Assembly (NCBI GenBank): GCA_020846535.1
Contig: JADLDR010000031.1
Span: 1 to 45,510 of the forward strand
Length of the DNA stretch: 45,510 nucleotides
From: Armatimonadota bacterium
Lineage (GTDB): Bacteria > Armatimonadota > JADLDR01
Reading direction: 5' to 3'
Shown: one piece after another, positions 15,074-23,500 of the stretch
How positions within the stretch are numbered: position 1 is the first letter of the stretch
How the letters are laid out: the number at the start of each line of letters is the position of its first letter
The notes under the pieces: generated by a model
What the model was told of the DNA's origin: nothing
Databases searched by the model: none
Seen by the model: the letters and a program-made list of their open reading frames with translations, nothing else
Position numbers and translations under genes: made by a program

Positions 15074-17632
15074 ATGTCTGAGCCTTTTCCTTCTAACATT
15101 CCTTATTCACAACAAGACCTTTTCCGAGCCGGGCCGCAGAGGACGTTCAGCGGGCGGGCGCTGGCAGAGGTGGCCTTCCCGCTGGGGGGGATCGGGACGG
15201 GAACGGTTTCCCTGGGAGGGCGCGGGCAGTTCCGGGATTGGGAGATCTTCAACCGCCCGGCGAAGGGGAAGAGCCTGCCCTTCACCTTTTTCGCGCTGTG
15301 GGCCAGGCCGGAAGGGGAGGAGGCGGTGGCCTGCGTGCTGGAGCGCCGGCTTCTGCCGCCTTTCGCGGAAGGGGCGGGGATGTCGCCCGCCTATCTGTGC
15401 GGGCTGCCCCGGCTGAAGGAGGCCCGCTTCCGAGGGGAATATCCCTTCGCCTGGATCGATTTCGAGGACGATTCCCTGCCGTTGAAGGTTTCCCTGGAAG
15501 CCTTCAACCCCTTTATCCCGATGAACGACAGGGATTCCGGCATCCCGGCGGCGGTGTTCCGCTGGACGCTGGAGAATCCTACAAACCGGCGCGTGGAGGC
15601 TACCGTCGCCTTCAGCCTCATCAATATGGCGGGCTATGACGGCGTGTCGGCTCCGGCCCGGCACAACGGGCTTCTGGGGCAGAATCTCAACGAATGGGTG
15701 TCCGAACCGGGGCTGAAAGGCATCCGGATGTCGAGCGGCAAATACGGCCCCGATGCGCCGCAGTTCGGGACGATGGCCCTGGCTGCCCCCTGGGACGATG
15801 TGACCTATAAGCTGCGCTGGGAGCGTTCGGGATGGTTCGATGACGCCCAGAACTTCTGGGACGATTTCACCGCCGACGGCCTGCTTTCCGATAACCCGGA
15901 GGCCGAAGCCTCCCCGGACGGCCTGACCGATATCGGCACCCTGGGGCTGAAGGTTGCCCTGGAGCCGGGCGGGAAGGCGGCCCTGCCCTTCATCCTTTCC
16001 TGGCATTTCCCGAACCTGACGAACTACTGGAACGGGGAGGCTCCGGTCAAGGGCAAGCGGCTGGGCAACTATTACGGCACCCTCTGGGGCGACGCCTGGG
16101 AAGCGGCCCGCTATACGGCGGGCAATTTGCCCCGGCTGGAGGGGGAGACCCGGGCCTTCCATCGCGCCTTTTTCGACAGCACGCTGCCTGCGCCGGTGCT
16201 GGACGCGGTTTCCGCCAACGCCTCCATCATCCGCACCACTACCTGCCTCCGCATCGAGGATGGCAGGTTCCACGGCTTCGAGGGCTGCGGCGATAACGGG
16301 GGCTGCTGCCCCATGAACTGCACCCATGTCTGGAACTACGAGCAGTCCCTGGCCCACCTCTTCCCGGCCCTGGAACGGTCGGTGCGCCTGACCGATTTCC
16401 GGCACAACACCCGAGAGGACGGCTCGATGGCCTTCCGCACCCTCCTGCCTCTGGTCGGGGAACTGTGGGCCTTCAAACCCGCCGCCGACGGCCAGATGGG
16501 AACCGTGATGAAGGTCTATCGCGAATGGCTCCAGAGCGGGGATAAGGATTTCCTGGCCCATCTCTGGCCTTCGGTCAAACGCGCCCTGGAGTTCGCCTGG
16601 GCGCACTGGGACCCGGACAAAGACGGGGTGATGGAGGGCGAGCAGCACAACACCTACGATATCGAGTTCTACGGCCCCAACACCATGATGGGCAGCCTCT
16701 ACCTGGGCGCTCTCCGGGCCGCCGCGGAGATGGCCCGGGCGCTGGGAGAGCCGGAGACCGCCAAAGAGTACCGCGCCGTCTTCGAGAAGGGCCGGGAGCG
16801 GATGGGCCGGGAACTATGGAACGGGGAATTTTACATCCAGCAATGCGAGGATGTGAACGCCTACCGCTATCAATACGGTGTCGGCTGCCTGAGCGACCAA
16901 CTGCTGGGGGCCTGGTTCGCCTGCGTGGTGGGCCTGGGCGATATGCTGCCCGCTGACCAGGTTCGGAAGACGCTCGGTTCCATCTTCCGCTATAACTGGA
17001 AGGCCGACCTTTCCCGGCATGCCAGCGTCCAGCGAGTTTATGCCCTGAACGACGAGAAGGGGCTTCTCCTCTGCTCCTGGCCGAAGGGGGGCAGGCCGAT
17101 CTACCCCTTCCCCTACGCCGATGAGGTCTGGACCGGGATCGAATATCAGGTGGCGGCCCACTGCATCTATGCCGGGCTGATCGAGGAAGGGCTGGCGATT
17201 GTGAAGGGCGTCCGCGCCCGGCACGACGGGGAGCGCCGCAATCCCTGGAACGAATTCGAGTGCGGCCACCACTACGCCCGCGCCATGTCGAGCTGGTCTC
17301 TCCTCCTGGCCCTCTCCGGCTGCCTCTACAACGCGCCGGAAGCCTCCCTGTCCTTCGCGCCCTGCATTGCCCAAGACGACTTCCGCGCCTTTTTCGCCGC
17401 CGGAACCGCCTGGGGCTCATACGCGCAGACGGCCAGAGAAGCCTCCCTGTCTGTCCGCTGGGGCGGCTTCTCGCTGCAAACCCTTTCCTTGAGCCTCAAG
17501 GCTGCCGAAGTCAGGCTGAACGGCTCCGCGCTGCCTGCCGATATATCCTCCGAAAACGGCAAAACCGTCATCCGCTTCGCCACACCCCTGACCTTAAGCG
17601 CCGGGCAGGAGCTGACGGTTTCGGGGGGGTAG
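15074..17632 (+). CDS. GH116-type beta-glucosidase (GBA2/DUF608 family)
   Basis: An 852-residue enzyme of the non-lysosomal glucosylceramidase-like GH116 family, which removes beta-linked glucose or xylose with retention. Layout: N-terminal beta-sandwich domain starting with LAEVAFPLGGIGTGTVSLGG (30-49) and WEIFNRPA, then an (alpha/alpha)6 catalytic domain. Candidate catalytic residues are E403 in GFEGCGDNGGCCPMNCTHVW and D529 in EGEQHNTYDIEFYG; this assignment is by motif analogy. The C-terminal beta domain runs from about 740. No signal peptide is seen, so it likely acts in the cytoplasm. ATG 15074 has AGGAGGAG upstream. No glycan transporter or other sugar enzyme is adjacent. Confidence 0.9.
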   Translation: MSEPFPSNIPYSQQDLFRAGPQRTFSGRALAEVAFPLGGIGTGTVSLGGRGQFRDWEIFNRPAKGKSLPFTFFALWARPEGEEAVACVLERRLLPPFAEGAGMSPAYLCGLPRLKEARFRGEYPFAWIDFEDDSLPLKVSLEAFNPFIPMNDRDSGIPAAVFRWTLENPTNRRVEATVAFSLINMAGYDGVSAPARHNGLLGQNLNEWVSEPGLKGIRMSSGKYGPDAPQFGTMALAAPWDDVTYKLRWERSGWFDDAQNFWDDFTADGLLSDNPEAEASPDGLTDIGTLGLKVALEPGGKAALPFILSWHFPNLTNYWNGEAPVKGKRLGNYYGTLWGDAWEAARYTAGNLPRLEGETRAFHRAFFDSTLPAPVLDAVSANASIIRTTTCLRIEDGRFHGFEGCGDNGGCCPMNCTHVWNYEQSLAHLFPALERSVRLTDFRHNTREDGSMAFRTLLPLVGELWAFKPAADGQMGTVMKVYREWLQSGDKDFLAHLWPSVKRALEFAWAHWDPDKDGVMEGEQHNTYDIEFYGPNTMMGSLYLGALRAAAEMARALGEPETAKEYRAVFEKGRERMGRELWNGEFYIQQCEDVNAYRYQYGVGCLSDQLLGAWFACVVGLGDMLPADQVRKTLGSIFRYNWKADLSRHASVQRVYALNDEKGLLLCSWPKGGRPIYPFPYADEVWTGIEYQVAAHCIYAGLIEEGLAIVKGVRARHDGERRNPWNEFECGHHYARAMSSWSLLLALSGCLYNAPEASLSFAPCIAQDDFRAFFAAGTAWGSYAQTAREASLSVRWGGFSLQTLSLSLKAAEVRLNGSALPADISSENGKTVIRFATPLTLSAGQELTVSGG

Positions 17633-17743
17633 GCCATTCGGCAAAAGTCGGCTATGGCGTTAGAGAAACCGCCCCTTTTGGCTTCGGTTGAGTACCCGAC
17701 ACTTTTTCAGAGAGAATGGCAAATCGCGACATGAATCCAGCCT

Positions 17744-17776
17744 GGGAACCGACGGAATTCTATTTCGTCGGTTCCC
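17744..17776. terminator. Perfect 11-bp hairpin downstream of the GH116 gene
   Basis: GGGAACCGACG (17744-17754) pairs perfectly with CGTCGGTTCCC (17766-17776) around an 11-nt loop in which further A-T pairs are possible. It lies 111 bp after the GH116 stop. There is only AAAAGCG after it, no T tract, so intrinsic termination is uncertain; it may instead be an RNA-stabilising or protein-binding dyad. Confidence 0.4.
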
Positions 17777-17893
17777 AAAAGCGTCGGGTGTTCTGGAAGC
17801 CCGGCGAGGGAAGTGGATTTTGGGGCGCTCTGATCCATCCGGAGCGTCAAGACCAGCTCCCGGTTCCTTCGAGAAGATATTCACGGCTTTTGG

Positions 17894-18037
17894 GAAAGAG
17901 TTCAGAGTTGGGGAGAGAAGAATGCGGAAGGTTAAGACACCGCCGAGGGGGCCTGGCCGATGAGGATCTGCTGGCAGGCTTCCAACTATCAAGTCCCTGC
18001 TTTTTCTCCCCAATTCTCATCCCTTCTGAACTCTTTC
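17894..18037. repeat. Long interrupted inverted repeat in the 17.6-18.1 kb gap
   Basis: GAAAGAGTTCAGA (17894-17906) is matched by TCTGAACTCTTTC (18025-18037), and, nested inside, TTGGGGAGA (17908-17916) by TCTCCCCAA (18005-18013). The whole could fold into a hairpin of about 144 nt. No supported gene occurs in 17633-18142; the open frames there lack recognisable features. The structure lies just upstream of the methyltransferase promoter and could mark the edge of the inserted restriction-modification block or encode a structured RNA. Confidence 0.45.
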
Positions 18038-18067
18038 TTTTATGCTTCATTAGCTCTGCTAGACTGG

Positions 18068-18097
18068 TTGACACAGAGTAGATGAGCCTTCTATGAT
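18068..18097 (+). promoter_or_regulatory. Sigma70-type promoter of the methyltransferase
   Basis: TTGACA (18068-18073), an 18-bp spacer and TATGAT (18092-18097). The expected start near 18104 leaves a leader of about 39 nt with GGGAGGGAG before ATG 18143. No C-protein box or other operator was seen. Confidence 0.7.
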
Positions 18098-18142
18098 TTA
18101 TATGCCGCAGGAAAGTTATTCAGGAATGGGAGGGAGCCTTTG

Positions 18143-19387
18143 ATGGAATTGATTTACGCTGGGAAGGCTGAGCCTATAGATGCCCTCACCGGCACACCGG
18201 GGGAAGATATTGAGTTTATAAAAACTTACAATGAGTCTGATGACGAATGGGCAAACAAACTCTATCTCGGCGATAATCTGCCGATACTGAAACATTTATA
18301 TGAGGATCGGAATATTCGGGGAAAGGTTCAGGTGGTTTATATCGATCCGCCGTACGCCTCCAATCAGACATTCCGACATCGGCGCGATCTGGGAGAACAC
18401 GCTTATGACGATAAATTATCGGGGCATGAGTATATCGAATTTTTACGCCAGCGCCTCATTTTTTTGCGCGAACTCCTGGCCGAAGAAGGCGCTATCTATC
18501 TGCATCTAGACGAAAACATGGTTTTCCATATGAAAGTGATATTGGATGAAATTTTCGGTGAAAAACAGTTTCGGAATTGTATTACCCGAAAAAAATGCCA
18601 TTCCAAAAACTATACCCGGAAACAGTATGGCAATGTTTCCGACTATATTCTATTTTATAGCAAATCGAACAGAATGAAATGGAATCGACCCTACGAAAAA
18701 GAGAATGTTTATACGTTCGAACAGCGTTATCCAAAAATCGATCCAGTGACAGGACAACGTTATGCCCTGGTGCCGATTCATGCCCCGGGGTCGCGCAACG
18801 GCGAGACCGGAAAGCCTTGGCGTAATATGCTCCCGCCTCCGGGCAAGCACTGGCAGGTGTGTCCTTCTGAGCTGGATCGCCTAGATGAAGCCGGAGAGAT
18901 ATATTGGTCTCCGACTGGCAATCCGAGGCGAAAGATATTCGCTGATAAGGATCGAGGGGTACCGGTTCAGGATATCTGGCTGAAATATATGGATTTCAGG
19001 AATCAAAATATGAATGAAAGCGGTTATCCGACTGAGAAAAACAGCATGCTGCTGCGGCGGATATTGGAGGCATCCACTGAGCCGGGGGATTTGGCGCTGG
19101 ATTGTTTCTGCGGTTCAGGCGTGACGCTTGCCGTAGCTCGCGACCTGGGATTAAGATGGATCGGCGCTGACCGCAGCGGCTTAGCCATCAAGATGACTAT
19201 TGAGCGGCTGTTGAAGACAGATCCGTCGCCACGGGCAGTCGAGGAGCAACTATCTTTGTTCGACGATCACGAATCTGCTCGTATGATTCGCAAACAGTAT
19301 ATATCGTTCGATCTTTATGAGGTCGCTACCAGCGAATCCAATCTTCGGTCAGACGGTGTTCGAGCATTTTCAGGGTCGCAACCATAA
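18143..19387 (+). CDS. DNA methyltransferase, beta-class (N6-adenine or N4-cytosine)
   Basis: A 414-residue site-specific DNA methyltransferase. The catalytic motif IV DPPY is at 68-71 (VVYIDPPYASN) and the AdoMet-binding motif I is near the C-terminus (LDCFCGSGVTLAVA, 319-332), so the order is IV before I, the beta class used by many type II and type III enzymes. The region between (about 140-300) is the likely target-recognition part. ATG 18143 with GGGAGGGAG is preferred to a TTG one codon earlier. Base composition is clearly more AT-rich than neighbours. It is convergent with the next gene and overlaps its 3' end by 62 bp, a common arrangement for restriction-modification pairs. The target sequence cannot be read. 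Confidence 0.92.
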   Translation: MELIYAGKAEPIDALTGTPGEDIEFIKTYNESDDEWANKLYLGDNLPILKHLYEDRNIRGKVQVVYIDPPYASNQTFRHRRDLGEHAYDDKLSGHEYIEFLRQRLIFLRELLAEEGAIYLHLDENMVFHMKVILDEIFGEKQFRNCITRKKCHSKNYTRKQYGNVSDYILFYSKSNRMKWNRPYEKENVYTFEQRYPKIDPVTGQRYALVPIHAPGSRNGETGKPWRNMLPPPGKHWQVCPSELDRLDEAGEIYWSPTGNPRRKIFADKDRGVPVQDIWLKYMDFRNQNMNESGYPTEKNSMLLRRILEASTEPGDLALDCFCGSGVTLAVARDLGLRWIGADRSGLAIKMTIERLLKTDPSPRAVEEQLSLFDDHESARMIRKQYISFDLYEVATSESNLRSDGVRAFSGSQP

Positions 19388-20195
19388 CGTAACCTCTCCC
19401 ATGCTCTTCCAGTTCGCAATAGTCCCGCCACATCGAGCCTAACAATAAGCCTGGGCCGTCATTCAGGAGCAGTATTTTGACTTTGATCCCTTCCCGGGCG
19501 GAATAATTCAACACTTCGTTGATGAATCCCCGATAGCCGCCGGTTCGATCATCTTCTTGCGCGCCTCCTCTGTCGGTATCGTAGCGCGCCAATCCGATAA
19601 CCAAAGGATCGCTGCTGCCGCATTCGGTAATCACAAAATCAATGGGACGTCTGTCCTTCGGGTAATTTGCATAGAGGTCATTCATATTGATATCTTTGCC
19701 TGCCCCGACCGGCCCGGAGACGGTGAACCGATCCGCAAAATGCGTCTCGAACCAGTCGAAGAAGGTTTCGGTCAGGATATAGCCTTTCTGTCCTCTTTTT
19801 CGGTATTCGTCAAGAACGGCGATTAGAGCTTCATCAGGCTGGGCGCGAGAAGCGAAGCGTTCCTGGGCTTCCTGAATATTGCGAAATCGGGAGCCGAACT
19901 CTCGGATAATCCTGGGAATATCCTTTTTCTTTTTCAGCATTTCGACCGAGGTGTCCGGGGAGATGTACTTCCTGAAAACTCTCAACAACTGTATTCTCTG
20001 CGCGGGGGTCTGAATCATGGTAATGCTTTCCAGCAGCTCTACGGAACTGGAGCATTGTCCCAGAAGCTCGCCGAAGCGGTCAATAATCGTGGCGTAAATA
20101 GGAACCGCAACCTCCAGATTATCAGGATAAAAATCGCTTTCGACAAAAGTGATATATTTGGCCTGCTGACTCGTATAATCCCGAAACGATCTCAA
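19326..20195 (-). CDS. Probable type II restriction endonuclease partner
   Basis: A 289-residue protein, unassigned by motif, called a restriction enzyme mainly because it is convergent with a DNA methyltransferase and overlaps it by 62 bp. The C-terminal half has a strand-loop-strand pattern compatible with a PD-(D/E)xK-like core: RRPIDFVITECGSSDPLVIG (182-201), then LARYDTDRGGAQEDDR and VKILLLNDGPG. Which acidic residues are catalytic is unclear. The start is TTG at 20195, supported by AGAGGGA seven bases upstream. The AT-richer composition matches the methyltransferase, as if acquired together. It ends the minus-strand run after holA with a 21-bp gap, but probably has its own expression. 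Confidence 0.65.
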   Translation of the reverse strand: MRSFRDYTSQQAKYITFVESDFYPDNLEVAVPIYATIIDRFGELLGQCSSSVELLESITMIQTPAQRIQLLRVFRKYISPDTSVEMLKKKKDIPRIIREFGSRFRNIQEAQERFASRAQPDEALIAVLDEYRKRGQKGYILTETFFDWFETHFADRFTVSGPVGAGKDINMNDLYANYPKDRRPIDFVITECGSSDPLVIGLARYDTDRGGAQEDDRTGGYRGFINEVLNYSAREGIKVKILLLNDGPGLLLGSMWRDYCELEEHGRGYVMVATLKMLEHRLTEDWIRW

Positions 20196-20216
20196 GAAAG
20201 GTCCCTCTGGTTTCTC

Positions 20217-21356
20217 TCATCCCCGCCCCGCGCACAGGTCGGCGATCATGAGTTCGAGGCCGAGGCGAGGGGCTTTGATCTCCCCTTCGATGCCCTTCAG
20301 ACTGAGGTCGGCGGCGTAGATGCGCTCCAGGGCGGCCTCCAGTTGAGGCCAGGAGAATGCGGCGGCCTGGTGGCCGAGTTTTCCGGCCTGCCACGCCTGG
20401 CGCTGGAGAATGGAGAGGAGATTGTTTTCTTCGGGCAGGAGGGCGGCCACCTGGGGCGGGACCGCATCGGCCTTGGCGGTCAGGGCGCGGTGGTCGGCGA
20501 GGACTTTGGCCTGCCAGATGAGGCGGAACTGGCGCAGGATCATGGCGGACAGGCGCATGGCGGTCGTCCGCTCCGCCTTGTCCGTGCCGGGAAGCATCTT
20601 TTCCAGGAGCGAGAAGGCCAGCGCCCGGTCCCGGTTCCCGATGGCGTCCACCAGGGCGAACACCTTGTCCTCCACCTGCTCCCCGATCATCGCCTTCACA
20701 TCTTCCAGGGCGATGGCCTTCCGGTCGCCCACGTAAAGGCTCAGCTTTTCCAGTTCCTGCCGCATGATGCCTATATCGGCGGCGCAGAGCCGGGCGAACT
20801 CAGCGGCGGTAGCGGCATCGATCTGCTTCCCGTAAAGAAGGCTTTCCTCCCGCGCCCAGGCCGCCGCCTCCGGCTCCTTCAGGGGGCTGCACTCGATGAA
20901 AACGGCCCCGGCCTGCTTCAGGGCAGCATCCATCTTGTCAGAAAAGACCGTTTTACGGCGGCTCCTCTCCTCGGCGTCGGAGGGGGCGGTCACCAGGGCC
21001 AGACAGGTCGTTTCCGGCAGGCGGGAAAGGACAGGGATGAGGCGGGCCTGGTCCGCCGCCCGCAGGCGGTCAGCCCCGCGCACCACCACCAGACGCTTCG
21101 GAGAGAAGAAGGGCAGCGTGGTGGCGGAGGCGGCGATCCGGTCTCCCGTCAATTCATCGGCATTCAGGACTTCCCGGTCGAACTCCTCGGCTCCCGCTTC
21201 TTTGGCCGCCTCCACCAGAGCGTCCAGCCATTCCCGCTTGCGCCCTTCCTCCCGCCCGTGAAAAACGTACAGCGGTTGGAGGGCGGAGAAATCAGGCCGC
21301 GATCTGGAGGCGGCGGGTCTGCGGGCTTCCCCGGCGGCCTTGCTGTCTTTTCTCAT
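20217..21356 (-). CDS. holA: DNA polymerase III delta subunit
   Basis: A 379-residue clamp-loader delta subunit, which opens the sliding clamp during replication. The pattern is that of HolA: an N-terminal nucleotide-binding-like domain (LQPLYVFHGREEGRKREWLDAL, 26-47) with no functional P-loop, the strand LVVVRGADRL, LALVTAPSD, the lid region IMRQELEKLSLYVG and VFALVDAIGNRDRALAFSLLEKML, and a C-terminal helical collar. Length fits (family about 330-380). The start overlaps the stop of the transglutaminase gene (ATGA at 21356-21353), so translation is coupled to an operon of unrelated function. The first 24 residues are basic and low complexity. No other replication gene is nearby. Confidence 0.88.
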   Translation of the reverse strand: MRKDSKAAGEARRPAASRSRPDFSALQPLYVFHGREEGRKREWLDALVEAAKEAGAEEFDREVLNADELTGDRIAASATTLPFFSPKRLVVVRGADRLRAADQARLIPVLSRLPETTCLALVTAPSDAEERSRRKTVFSDKMDAALKQAGAVFIECSPLKEPEAAAWAREESLLYGKQIDAATAAEFARLCAADIGIMRQELEKLSLYVGDRKAIALEDVKAMIGEQVEDKVFALVDAIGNRDRALAFSLLEKMLPGTDKAERTTAMRLSAMILRQFRLIWQAKVLADHRALTAKADAVPPQVAALLPEENNLLSILQRQAWQAGKLGHQAAAFSWPQLEAALERIYAADLSLKGIEGEIKAPRLGLELMIADLCAGRG

Positions 21357-23500
21357 CCGCTGGCCCCCGGTCGGAAGTTTTTGAGGATGGCGATGAGGCC
21401 GGCGGATAGCTCCCTGGCCTGCGCCGCATCCTCCGCCGTGACCGATTGGCCGCTGTAGCGGGCGTGGTGGAAGAGTTCGGTCAGCCGGGCCAGGCTGTCC
21501 AGGATAGGCCGGGCCGCCTCTCCTTCTCCCAGCCGGTCGGAGAGGGTCTCGCGGAATTCGAGCGAGGTTTCGTAGGGCGGGCGCGGGAAGCCCATCCTCT
21601 CCAGCCTTCCCCCCGTCTTCTGATAGAGGGCGATGACCTGCCCGGCGTGGTCGTCAGGGGCGGTCGGGCCGAATCGCTGGCGGCGGCTCAGGGCGTCCGA
21701 GAGGAAGGCCACCCCCACATAGATGCTGATCAGAAAGATCAGCCCCACAAAGAATTTCGGCATGAAGCCCCGCCCGATCACCCGGTTGACCATATTCCAG
21801 AAGCGGTTGCTCCCGCTCGACGAATCCTCGGTGCCGTCGTTGACAGAGCGGATGGGCTGGGGGTCGAAGATGATCCAGCCGTATTCCGGGAAATAGAGCT
21901 CGGCCCAGAGGTGCCGGTGCATGTCGCGCACCACATGGACCTTGCGCTCCGGGTCGTAATCGCCGGGCGCGAAGCCGGAGACGACCCGGGCCGGGATGCC
22001 CGCGCACCGGGCCATCATCGCCATGCTGGTCGCCAGGATCTGGCAGAAGCCCTCTTTCTGCCGGTAAAGGAAGTAGGAAACCACATCCTCGCCTTCGGGG
22101 GCCGCAGAAACCCCCGCGTTGTAGACATAGTTCTCGTTCAGGAACAACTCGATGGTCTTGGCTTTGTCATAGGGGTTGGTCGCCCTTTCGGTCAACTGGC
22201 GCGCCGTTTCGGCCACATCGCTCATGTTTGCCGGGACGCCCAGGTAGTTGGCGAGGATATCCTCCGGATACTCCTGGGAGGCTCTTCGCAGGGCGTCCGG
22301 GGAGGCCGTGCTGACATCGGAAACGACCCGGTAGGTCCGCGATCCCAGAAATTGAAAGCCCGGTATCTGAAGGCAGACATCCTCGTTCACCAGGATGCGG
22401 TTGGCCGCAATGGTCAGGCGGCGCGGCAGGGAGGCGGCGTAGATGACAGGCATGATCCCGCCCTGGGGGCGGAAGACCTGCTCGACGCTTACGGTTCCTT
22501 TCGGATGGGACGGCTCGAAGGCGGGCGCGGGAAGATCGAAGGTGGTTTCTACGGCTTCGCCGCGCCACCAGGAATCCCTGCCTTCGCCCTCATCGCGCAG
22601 GGCCTCGTAATGGGTGCTGTCCGACCAGCCCCGACCTGTGTAGATATCGTAGGTGCGGCCCCGCCAGTAGGCGGGCATGGACGATTTCACCAGCATGATG
22701 ATCGTTTTGGTCAGGCGGGTCGGGCCTTCCGAGATGGACAGGTAAGACTCCTGGGACAGGCTCTGGTTCGGGCTGATCTCCTGGTTGGCGGAGGCGGCGC
22801 TGTGGATCCCCAGCGGAATCTGGTAGGGAGAGAGGCGCGAGGAGATGGCAAAGATCGGGAGGGCCGTCAGAAAGCCCCCGATGCAGACCAGCAGCCCGAA
22901 GGTCATGGTGACCAGCAGATGGTGCTTCAGGCCCGGTGCATGGGTGAATCGCCGGTCCGGATCGCCCTGTCCTTCGGCCCGGATGACGTTATCGTACATC
23001 AGCAGGAAGATGGAGGCGATGATGAAGACGAAGAAATAGACGATGATCTCGTTGTTCAGGTTGTTGGTGCCGATCAGTCCCAGGATGGCGATGGTCGGCA
23101 CGCAGGTAAAGAGAAGCCTGTCCTCGGAGATCAGCAGGTAGGAGCGGAAGACGGCCATCCACATCAGGAACACTGCCAGGGAGAGGTCGCTGGACCCGAC
23201 CGCCGCGCTGGGCATGAAGACGGACACGCTTCGATGGGTCGCCACCGCATAACCGAAATAGAAGGCGGCCACCACCAGCATTCCCCATTCGGCCATGCGG
23301 GTGTTGGCCTGGAAGCGGTAGAGAAAAAGGCTCACCGCAAAGCCCAGGATCGTCAGCCCGAAGGTGAGATTGGTGAACGCGGGGTCTTCCAGGGTGGAGT
23401 TGATGGCTGAAATGCCGCACAGGACGATCAGGTAGGCGGCCACAAAGAGCGGAAGCCGGGAACGGAAAGGAACCGGAGCGGTCAGATCAAACCATTGCAT
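21353..23500 (-). CDS. Membrane transglutaminase-like protein (TgpA type)
   Basis: A 715-residue protein with an N-terminal block of membrane helices (about 15-225, DUF3488-like), a periplasmic transglutaminase-core domain, a membrane helix near 575-595, and a short cytoplasmic DUF4129-like tail. The cysteine-protease-like triad is visible: C486 in KEGFCQILATSMAMMAR, H530 in HRHLWAELYFPEYGW and D546 in IFDPQP. Relatives such as TgpA are essential in some bacteria, with an unknown envelope substrate. The start overlaps the end of the DUF58 gene by 14 bp, indicating tight coupling in the MoxR-DUF58-TgpA arrangement. The function in wall or surface-protein maturation is inferred. Confidence 0.9.
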   Translation of the reverse strand: MQWFDLTAPVPFRSRLPLFVAAYLIVLCGISAINSTLEDPAFTNLTFGLTILGFAVSLFLYRFQANTRMAEWGMLVVAAFYFGYAVATHRSVSVFMPSAAVGSSDLSLAVFLMWMAVFRSYLLISEDRLLFTCVPTIAILGLIGTNNLNNEIIVYFFVFIIASIFLLMYDNVIRAEGQGDPDRRFTHAPGLKHHLLVTMTFGLLVCIGGFLTALPIFAISSRLSPYQIPLGIHSAASANQEISPNQSLSQESYLSISEGPTRLTKTIIMLVKSSMPAYWRGRTYDIYTGRGWSDSTHYEALRDEGEGRDSWWRGEAVETTFDLPAPAFEPSHPKGTVSVEQVFRPQGGIMPVIYAASLPRRLTIAANRILVNEDVCLQIPGFQFLGSRTYRVVSDVSTASPDALRRASQEYPEDILANYLGVPANMSDVAETARQLTERATNPYDKAKTIELFLNENYVYNAGVSAAPEGEDVVSYFLYRQKEGFCQILATSMAMMARCAGIPARVVSGFAPGDYDPERKVHVVRDMHRHLWAELYFPEYGWIIFDPQPIRSVNDGTEDSSSGSNRFWNMVNRVIGRGFMPKFFVGLIFLISIYVGVAFLSDALSRRQRFGPTAPDDHAGQVIALYQKTGGRLERMGFPRPPYETSLEFRETLSDRLGEGEAARPILDSLARLTELFHHARYSGQSVTAEDAAQARELSAGLIAILKNFRPGASG

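Noticed and set aside
17716..18081. 121-codon frame between GH116 and the methyltransferase
   Set aside because: No ribosome-binding site, no recognisable domain, and it runs through inverted repeats.
19680..19720. P-loop-like GPVGAGKD in the putative restriction enzyme
   Set aside because: The lysine is followed by Asp, not Ser/Thr, and no Walker B follows at normal distance, so an ATPase call is not supported.
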